From CAZPMT01 sp964587655 (GTDB lineage Bacteria; Hydrogenedentota; Hydrogenedentia; Hydrogenedentales; SLHB01), in the NCBI GenBank assembly GCA_964587655.1, contig CAZPMT010000099.1:1-20399 (forward strand): DNA of 20,399 bases, given 5' to 3'. Positions 7,500 through 12,993 of this stretch are shown piece by piece. The position numbers were made by a program, and so were the translations under genes. How positions within the stretch are numbered: the first letter of the stretch is position 1; each line of letters opens with the position of its first letter. The notes beneath the pieces are model-generated. The model ran no database searches. It saw nothing but the letters and a program-made list of their open reading frames with translations, and had not been told where the DNA came from.

Positions 7500-8461
7500 T
7501 GCGTATTGTCTTTCTTGGCACGCCTGAACTTGCGGTACCCACGCTCGCGGCGGTTGCCGAACGGCATGAAGTGGCCGCGATCGTCTGTCAGCCGGACCGC
7601 CCTAAGGGTCGCAGCAACAAACCGGTTCCTTGTCCCACAAAATCGTGGGGACTCGAGCACGATGTTCCCGTCGTTCAGCCTACCGCTCTCAATGACGGGG
7701 CTTTCGAGACTTGGCTTAGGGTTCAGGCCCCGGACGTTTGTGTGCTCGTGGCTTATGGTCGCATCCTTAAGCAGCCTATTCTCGATGCGCCCAAACACGG
7801 TTTCCTGAACATGCATCCGAGTCTGCTGCCGCGACACCGGGGCCCGTCGCCGATCCACACGGCGATCCTGAGCGGCGACGAAGTTACGGGCGTCACAATC
7901 ATGCGGCTCGATGCCGGGATGGACACCGGCGACATCCTGTTGCAGAAGGAATCGCCGATTCTCCCGGACGACACTACGGCATCGCTTTCGGAACGGTTGG
8001 CCGGCGCGGGCGCCGCGGCGATGTTGCGCGGTATCGAACAGATCGAAACGGGCCGGGCCGTCTTCAGGCCTCAGGAGTGCGAAGGGGCCACCGTGACGCG
8101 CTTGTTCGAGAAGCAGGACGGGCAGATCCGTTGGGGCGCCGGTGCACGCGAGATCCACAACCTTGTTCGCGCGTCGATACCGTGGCCCGTCGCGCATTGC
8201 ATGTTTCACGGCGCCGTGACGCGCATTTGCCGGACCCAGGTCCTCACAGTTTGTCGTGGTTTGACAAACTGTGACGAGCCGGCCGAAGCGCCGCCCGGCG
8301 CCGTCACGCGCGTCGAGCGCGACCGGGTGATCGTGGCCACGGGCAAGGGACAACTCGCCGTTCTCGAAATTCAGACACCGGGCAAGCGCGTCATGTCCGT
8401 GGGGGAATTTCTGCGCGGACACGCGATAACGGCCGGGGACCGTTTCGAGGACATCTCGTGA
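7499..8461 (+). CDS. fmt: Methionyl-tRNA formyltransferase
   Basis: A 320-residue enzyme that formylates the methionine on initiator tRNA using 10-formyl-tetrahydrofolate in the cytoplasm. The N-terminal domain begins RIVFLGTPELAVPTL and carries the catalytic set seen in the family: Asn104 and His106 in NMHPSLLPRHRGPSPI, and Asp142 in MDTGDIL. The C-terminal anticodon-arm/OB-like domain follows from about residue 205 (IRWGAGAREIHNLVRA) to the conserved GKRVMSVGEFLRG. Start GTG 7499 overlaps the ybaB stop, and the TGA stop overlaps the GTG of rsmB (GTGA), both signs of coupled translation. Residues 249-259 (about LTVCRGLTNCD) come from palindromic repeat copy C, placed in the variable loop after the first strand of the C-terminal domain, so the catalytic domain is untouched. 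Length is near the family norm of about 315. Identification is secure. Confidence 0.96.
   Translation: MRIVFLGTPELAVPTLAAVAERHEVAAIVCQPDRPKGRSNKPVPCPTKSWGLEHDVPVVQPTALNDGAFETWLRVQAPDVCVLVAYGRILKQPILDAPKHGFLNMHPSLLPRHRGPSPIHTAILSGDEVTGVTIMRLDAGMDTGDILLQKESPILPDDTTASLSERLAGAGAAAMLRGIEQIETGRAVFRPQECEGATVTRLFEKQDGQIRWGAGAREIHNLVRASIPWPVAHCMFHGAVTRICRTQVLTVCRGLTNCDEPAEAPPGAVTRVERDRVIVATGKGQLAVLEIQTPGKRVMSVGEFLRGHAITAGDRFEDIS
8244..8274 (+). repeat. Palindromic repeat, copy C, inside fmt
   Basis: TCACAGTTTGTC (8244-8255) and GACAAACTGTGA (8263-8274) form a perfect 12-bp inverted repeat around loop GTGGTTT. The arms equal those of copies A and B; the loop differs from the reverse complement of their loop (GTCGCTT) at two positions. 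In the fmt frame it is read ACA-GTT-TGT..., shifted by one base relative to the way copy B is read in its host gene. It keeps fmt open. Confidence 0.92.
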
Positions 8462-9786
8462 GCGTCGACATTGTTCGCGACACTGCGATCAACATACTCT
8501 TGCGGGTCTTGCAGGACGGCGCGTATCTCAGCATCGCGCTCGACAAATCGCTGCGCCGCCGTGCGATCTCCGAGCGCGGCCGGCGCTTCATGACGCAACT
8601 CGTCTATGGCACTGTCCGCCACAAACTGCTGTGCGATTACGTGCTCGAACGCCTCGTCCACGAACCGCTCGACAAACTTCCCCCTGCGATCCTCGACATT
8701 CTTCGGATGGGCGTCTTTCAATCGCTCTTCTGTTCGCAAGTGACGTTCCCGTCGATGGTGCACACGAGCGTCGACCTCGCGAAATATCGCGGGCACCCCG
8801 GGCTCGCGAAGCTTGCCAACGCTGTACTGCGGAAAGCCCCTCAATCGCTCGATGAGATCTGTCTTCCTTCACGCGACCGGGACTTGGCGGGATATCTCAG
8901 TGTTCGTTACTCGATGCCGCGCTGGCTTGTGGACGAGTGGATCGGGGAATTCGGTCCTGGCGCCGCCGAGGCGTTGTGCGCGGCGTCTAACGAGGAAGCG
9001 CCTCCAACGATCCGCGTGAACGCGCTGAGAACGACGCCGGAAAAGCTTATCGCGGACCTGGCGAAGCAGGAATGCGCCGTCGAAAAGCGGACACCCGTGC
9101 CGGAGGAGCTGACGTTGACGAGCGGGCTGCCGCCGGCCCGCGTGAAGCTGTTCCGCGAGGGGCACTTCATGCTTCAAGACACCGCGTCGATGCTGCCGCC
9201 GCACCTATTGGAACCGCGGCCCGGTGAGCGGGTATTAGACCTCTGCGCCGCGCCCGGCGGCAAGACGACGCATCTCGCGCAACTTACCGAAGGCCTGGCC
9301 TTCGTCGTCGCGATGGATCTCCACGCCGGGAAACTGCGTCTCGTTCGCGAAAACAGCGAGAGGCTCGGCCTGCCGGAGCCGGCGCTGGTATGCGGCGACG
9401 GCGCGGCGCCGCCGTTCGACGGCGGCTTTGACCGCGTCCTTGTGGATGCACCCTGCACGGGTCTCGGCACCTTGCGCCGGCATCCGGATTTGAAGTGGCG
9501 CGTAACGCCGGAGACGCGCGAGACTCTGGCGCGATTGCAGCGGGCGCTGTTGCGCACCGGCATTCGACTCTGCAAGAATGGTGGGGTTGTCGTCTACTCC
9601 GTGTGCACGATTTCCCGCCAGGAAACGGTCGAGGTCGTGCGCGATGTCATCGAAACGGAACATGTGGAACCGGAAACGGGTCCGGAATGGATGAAGCCGT
9701 GGCAAAAAGCTCGCGGACAGTATCAGACGCTTCCCCACGAGGGATTGGACGGATTCTTCTTGATGCGGTTTCGGAAGGGATCGTAA
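8458..9786 (+). CDS. rsmB: 16S rRNA (cytosine(967)-C5)-methyltransferase
   Basis: A 442-residue SAM-dependent RNA methyltransferase that makes m5C at position 967 (E. coli numbering) of 16S rRNA. Residues 1-140 form the NusB-like RNA-binding domain (DTAINILLRVLQDGAYLSIALDK, QLVYGTVRHKLLCDYVLE). The Rossmann catalytic domain has the SAM motif VLDLCAAPGGKTTHLAQL at about 259-276, the VDAPCTGLGTLRRHPDLKWR motif with Cys333, and YSVCTISRQE with Cys383, giving the two-cysteine arrangement of the RsmB/NOP2 family. GTG at 8458 overlaps the fmt stop by four bases. The 3' end overlaps the next gene by about 100 bp. The order fmt-rsmB is widespread in bacteria, which supports the assignment. Confidence 0.95.
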   Translation: MSVDIVRDTAINILLRVLQDGAYLSIALDKSLRRRAISERGRRFMTQLVYGTVRHKLLCDYVLERLVHEPLDKLPPAILDILRMGVFQSLFCSQVTFPSMVHTSVDLAKYRGHPGLAKLANAVLRKAPQSLDEICLPSRDRDLAGYLSVRYSMPRWLVDEWIGEFGPGAAEALCAASNEEAPPTIRVNALRTTPEKLIADLAKQECAVEKRTPVPEELTLTSGLPPARVKLFREGHFMLQDTASMLPPHLLEPRPGERVLDLCAAPGGKTTHLAQLTEGLAFVVAMDLHAGKLRLVRENSERLGLPEPALVCGDGAAPPFDGGFDRVLVDAPCTGLGTLRRHPDLKWRVTPETRETLARLQRALLRTGIRLCKNGGVVVYSVCTISRQETVEVVRDVIETEHVEPETGPEWMKPWQKARGQYQTLPHEGLDGFFLMRFRKGS

Positions 9787-10826
9787 GCTTTGCAGTCTTC
9801 ATCCTGTCCTTTATCGGTTGGGGCATTCGCTGGTCGGTCGCGACGGTGTTTTTTCTGGCGGTGATGGCCGGCGCGGGCTACTACGTGTTTGCACAGGTCC
9901 TTCAAGGCGGGGCCACCGTGAAAGTGCCCGACGTTACCATGCGTCCCGTCACCGAGGCCAGTTTTCTCCTTGCGGAGCGTGGCCTCGAGATCGGAAAACA
10001 GACGCAGGTCGCCGACGACCGCGTGCCCAAATATTACGTGATCGCGCAGCGCCCGTCCGGGGATAAGGTCGTGCGCACCGGACGGAAAGTGTATCTCACG
10101 GTCAGCGCCGGGGCGGAGTCCTTGACGCCTCCGACCCTCGTGGGCAAGATGCTTCAACAAGCGACCGACGAGATCCGCCGGAGTTCGTTCAACCTCGGAA
10201 ACGTCGCCCGCATCGTGAGCGGAACTCCGCGCGACACGGTCGTCGGGCAGGATCCGGATCCGTCCCGTCGCGTTTCGAGTGCGACGCGCATCAATCTCCT
10301 AGTCAGCGACGGGCAACAGGCCGCCAACGCCCTGATCATGCCGGACCTGTTGCGCAAACCGGTGCAAGAAGCCGCGAGCGTGCTCGAACCGCTGGGCCTC
10401 AAACCCAAGCCCGTATACGTCGAATTGCCCGACCAGCCGTTCGATGTAGTCCTCGACCAACGCCCGCAGCCCGGCTCGCTTGTTCAACAGGGCGACGTCG
10501 TCGAGTACAGCGTCCGTCCCTCCGGCAGCGTCGCGTTGCCGGACGTTCAGCTCAGGACACCGGAACTCTCGTACGTGGTGCCCACGTCGTGGTCGGAACG
10601 CGAGGTCCGGATCGATACCGTCGACCGGACCGGCCAGCGCGGCACGATCTTCCCCCTCGATCGGCACTATGTCGACGGGCTGCCGCCACGTTTTGCCTCG
10701 GGCTCCACGATTCTGATACCACGCATCTCCTTCATTGACAAAGTGACGATAGAGATATATCTTGACGGGCAATTGAGCAAGTCGTACTACTTCGAGGGCG
10801 AGTCGCCGCCCGTCGTGACACCATAG
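9687..10826 (+). CDS. Membrane-anchored triple-PASTA protein lacking a kinase domain
   Basis: A 379-residue protein: cytoplasmic N terminus (1-32), a hydrophobic stretch at about 33-70 that could be one or two membrane helices, then extracytoplasmic repeats. Three PASTA-type units are visible: about 75-142 (VKVPDVTMRPVTEASFLL ... VYLTVSAG), 143-209 (PPTLVGKMLQQATDEI ... INLLVSDG) and 215-279 (ALIMPDLLRKPVQEAA ... VEYSVRPSG). PASTA units bind peptidoglycan fragments or mediate protein contacts in kinases and penicillin-binding proteins. A unique C-terminal segment (280-379) follows. No Ser/Thr kinase or transpeptidase motif exists anywhere in the protein. ATG 9687 is the earliest sensible start and overlaps rsmB by 100 bp; GTG 9699 is an alternative. 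It sits between rsmB and rpe, where Firmicutes carry the PASTA kinase PrkC. The role is inferred to be cell-wall sensing or structural. Confidence 0.85.
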   Translation: MDEAVAKSSRTVSDASPRGIGRILLDAVSEGIVSFAVFILSFIGWGIRWSVATVFFLAVMAGAGYYVFAQVLQGGATVKVPDVTMRPVTEASFLLAERGLEIGKQTQVADDRVPKYYVIAQRPSGDKVVRTGRKVYLTVSAGAESLTPPTLVGKMLQQATDEIRRSSFNLGNVARIVSGTPRDTVVGQDPDPSRRVSSATRINLLVSDGQQAANALIMPDLLRKPVQEAASVLEPLGLKPKPVYVELPDQPFDVVLDQRPQPGSLVQQGDVVEYSVRPSGSVALPDVQLRTPELSYVVPTSWSEREVRIDTVDRTGQRGTIFPLDRHYVDGLPPRFASGSTILIPRISFIDKVTIEIYLDGQLSKSYYFEGESPPVVTP

Positions 10827-10850
10827 CCATCGAGCTCGACAGGAGGAATC

Positions 10851-11552
10851 GTGGCGCGAATCTCATCCGATAGTTCAAAGCTCCCGCCGGAAGGCGCACC
10901 AACCGCAAGGAAGATCAAGATTGCTCCTTCCATTCTTTCATCCGATTTCAGCCGCCTCGGCGAGGAAGTGCGCGCCTTGGCGGACGCGGGCGCCGACATG
11001 ATACACATTGACGTGATGGACGGCCATTTCGCGCCGAACATAACGATCGGCGTTCCGGTCGTCGCCTCCTTGCGCCGGCATTGCAGCATCCCCATGGACG
11101 TCCACTTGATGATCGATGAGCCGGATCGGTACATCGCCGATTTCGCCGACGCCGGCGCCGACATCATCTCCTTCCACATAGAAGCCGGGAATCATCCCCA
11201 CCGGGTCATCAGCCAGATTAAGGACCTCGGCCTCAAGGCCAGCATCGTCCTAAATCCCGGCACGAGCGAAGAGGAGATCGAATTCCTCGTCGGGGAAGTG
11301 GACATGGTCCTTGTGATGACCGTGAATCCGGGTTTCGGCGGCCAGGCTTTCATCCCCGAGATGCTGCGGAAAATTCAGAACGTTCGCGCCATGCTTGGCG
11401 ACCGCGACCTCGAGGTCGATGGAGGCATTGACGAGCAAACCGCGCCGCTTGTCATCGAGGCCGGCGCCAACGTCCTCGTCGCCGGCTCATACGTCTTTCG
11501 GAGCAATTCCTATATGGAAGCCATCGACACGCTCAGAAACCTTGGCCGCTAA
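10851..11552 (+). CDS. rpe: Ribulose-phosphate 3-epimerase
   Basis: A 233-residue TIM-barrel enzyme interconverting ribulose 5-phosphate and xylulose 5-phosphate in the pentose phosphate pathway. Diagnostic segments: KIAPSILSSDFSRL, the metal/catalytic HIDVMDGHFAPNITIG, DVHLMID, VNPGFGGQAFIP, and the phosphate-binding DGGID plus VAGSYVF. The GTG start at 10851 has a perfect AGGAGG 4 nt upstream (10841-10846). This adds about 22 residues (MARISSDSSKLPPEGAPTAR) before the usual N terminus at KIKIAPS; the extension is polar and not a clear targeting signal. It is the last gene of the ybaB-fmt-rsmB-PASTA cluster, 24 bp after the PASTA stop, and converges on the D-Ala-D-Ala carboxypeptidase gene with only 15 bp between stops, where I saw no clear terminator. 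Confidence 0.96.
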   Translation: MARISSDSSKLPPEGAPTARKIKIAPSILSSDFSRLGEEVRALADAGADMIHIDVMDGHFAPNITIGVPVVASLRRHCSIPMDVHLMIDEPDRYIADFADAGADIISFHIEAGNHPHRVISQIKDLGLKASIVLNPGTSEEEIEFLVGEVDMVLVMTVNPGFGGQAFIPEMLRKIQNVRAMLGDRDLEVDGGIDEQTAPLVIEAGANVLVAGSYVFRSNSYMEAIDTLRNLGR

Positions 11553-11567
11553 CCCCCACCGAACGTG

Positions 11568-12872
11568 CTACTTTGTGCCGGCCGCCGCATCCGCTCGCGG
11601 GCGGACGCTGCGGACAAGCTTCCAACGCCACCCGGCCTCGGGCAGGTCCGCCGGCGACACGAGCGCGACCCTTCCGATCTCTTTCCCTGAGAGTTGAACG
11701 CTCGCCTCGGCCAGAGGCGTTCCCGCACGGATGGGCGCTTCGAGAAAGGTCGGCGCTTCGAGGACCTTGATCTCGAGTTTACTCGCGTCCTCGTTCTTGA
11801 CGACAACCGTGACGTCGTCCGCTGCCGCAAGCCGCACTTTCTCCGTTTCGCAGTTGGTCACGCGAAGCGCCTCGCCCACCGGGTCGCCCTTCGCGATGAC
11901 GCGTTTCTTGCCGACTTGCGCGAAACCCTGATCGAGCAGTTCCTTGCCCAGTTCAAATCGATCTCGTTTTCCATCCGCGCCCATAACAACCGCAATCAAC
12001 CGGATCCCGTTTCGCATCGCGGTCGCGGTGATGCAAAAACCCGCCCCGCGTGTGTAACCGGTCTTGATCCCGTCGCAATCAGCCATCTGACCGAGCAGCT
12101 TGTTGGTGTTCTGTTTAGGATCTTCGCCTGGACGAAACACGACCTCTTTCTGCGAGGCCCATCCCATGATCGTGGGATCGAGCACGCAAAACTGGCCCAG
12201 TCGCGCCATGTCTCGCGCCGTCGCTACGTCGCGGTCCTCGCCGGTGTCCGGCGGCAGACCGTGGACGCTGTTATACTTCGTGTTCATCATGCCGAGTTCC
12301 ACCGCCCGCTCGTTCATCCGCTTCTTGCAGGCATCCTCGCTGCCCCACAACCCCTCCGCTACCGCCATCGCGGCATCATTGGCCGACGCCACGCATACGG
12401 CCGACATCAACTCGCTCAACTTGAAGACCTCTCCGTCCTTGAGGAACACCTGTGTTCCACCCATTCCCTGCGCGTGCTTCGTCACCGTAATCGGCGTGTC
12501 CGGCGACCACTTCCCCTCGTGCATGCCTTCGGCCACGAGCAGCATCAACATCATTTTCAACATGCTGGCCGGCGGACGCTGGATATCCGCGTTCTGCTCT
12601 GAGATGACAAGACCCGAACCCGCCTCGATGCAGAACGTGCTATGTTCGGGCAACGGCGTCTCCACCGGCCTCGATGGGGCGGCTTTCTTCGGCGCGGCGG
12701 GTTGCTTCCGCGTCTTCGCGGACGGCGGACCGGCCTTCTTGCGCGCCGCGGGCGCTCCGTGGGCGTCGGCGCACATGCACAGCGTCAGCATCGCGACCAG
12801 GCATACAAGTATCGCTTGCCGGAAATGACAAGACGCCATTTCAGGCACCGCGACGCGCTTCAAGAACTGCAT
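11568..12872 (-). CDS. dacA: D-alanyl-D-alanine carboxypeptidase (PBP5/6 type, peptidase S11)
   Basis: A 434-residue serine peptidase that trims the terminal D-Ala from peptidoglycan pentapeptides in the periplasm. Residues 1-40 carry a signal sequence with hydrophobic core ILVCLVAMLTLCMC; the cysteines at 32 and 34 make a lipoprotein possible but not certain. A Lys/Ala/Pro-rich linker (41-70) follows. The three S11 motifs are intact: SMLK at 103-106 (nucleophile Ser103, Lys106), SAN at 163-165, and KTG at 270-272. The region after about 330 fits the beta-rich PBP5 C-terminal domain (KKRVIAKGDPVGEALRV). I chose ATG at 12872 because AGGAG lies 4 nt upstream; a longer in-frame reading to 13043 would overlap the upstream kinase gene. 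It follows the histidine kinase gene after 121 bp containing a hairpin, so it may have partly separate expression. The symbol is by family resemblance. Confidence 0.92.
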   Translation of the reverse strand: MQFLKRVAVPEMASCHFRQAILVCLVAMLTLCMCADAHGAPAARKKAGPPSAKTRKQPAAPKKAAPSRPVETPLPEHSTFCIEAGSGLVISEQNADIQRPPASMLKMMLMLLVAEGMHEGKWSPDTPITVTKHAQGMGGTQVFLKDGEVFKLSELMSAVCVASANDAAMAVAEGLWGSEDACKKRMNERAVELGMMNTKYNSVHGLPPDTGEDRDVATARDMARLGQFCVLDPTIMGWASQKEVVFRPGEDPKQNTNKLLGQMADCDGIKTGYTRGAGFCITATAMRNGIRLIAVVMGADGKRDRFELGKELLDQGFAQVGKKRVIAKGDPVGEALRVTNCETEKVRLAAADDVTVVVKNEDASKLEIKVLEAPTFLEAPIRAGTPLAEASVQLSGKEIGRVALVSPADLPEAGWRWKLVRSVRPRADAAAGTK

Positions 12873-12896
12873 ATCACTCCTCACTATCATTTTGGG

Positions 12897-12930
12897 CAAG
12901 GGGTTAGACAAGGGATTGCAACCCCTTGTC
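12897..12930 (-). promoter_or_regulatory. Mutually exclusive hairpins between histidine kinase and dacA
   Basis: Two left arms compete for one right arm. CAAGGGGTT (12897-12905) pairs with AACCCCTTG (12920-12928), and GACAAGGG (12907-12914) pairs with CCCTTGTC (12923-12930). Both are perfect, 9 and 8 bp. The site is 25 bp upstream of the dacA start and 64 bp after the kinase stop on the minus strand. It could be an attenuator-like leader or a kinase-gene terminator; no T-tract is seen. A degenerate palindromic repeat is also possible. Confidence 0.45.
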
Positions 12931-12993
12931 CAAACAGCCCCGTCGAGGCGGCGAATGCGTTCGAATGGGAACGAACGTCCGTGAGCACATATA

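Noticed and set aside
5943..8274. CRISPR array or operator pair as explanation of the palindromes
   Set aside because: Spacing is irregular (about 440 and 1860 bp), the copies lie inside genes, no cas gene is present, and two copies are too deep inside coding regions to act as ordinary promoter operators.
11553..11567. Bidirectional terminator between rpe and dacA
   Set aside because: The 15-bp gap and its flanks show no convincing stem followed by a T-tract.
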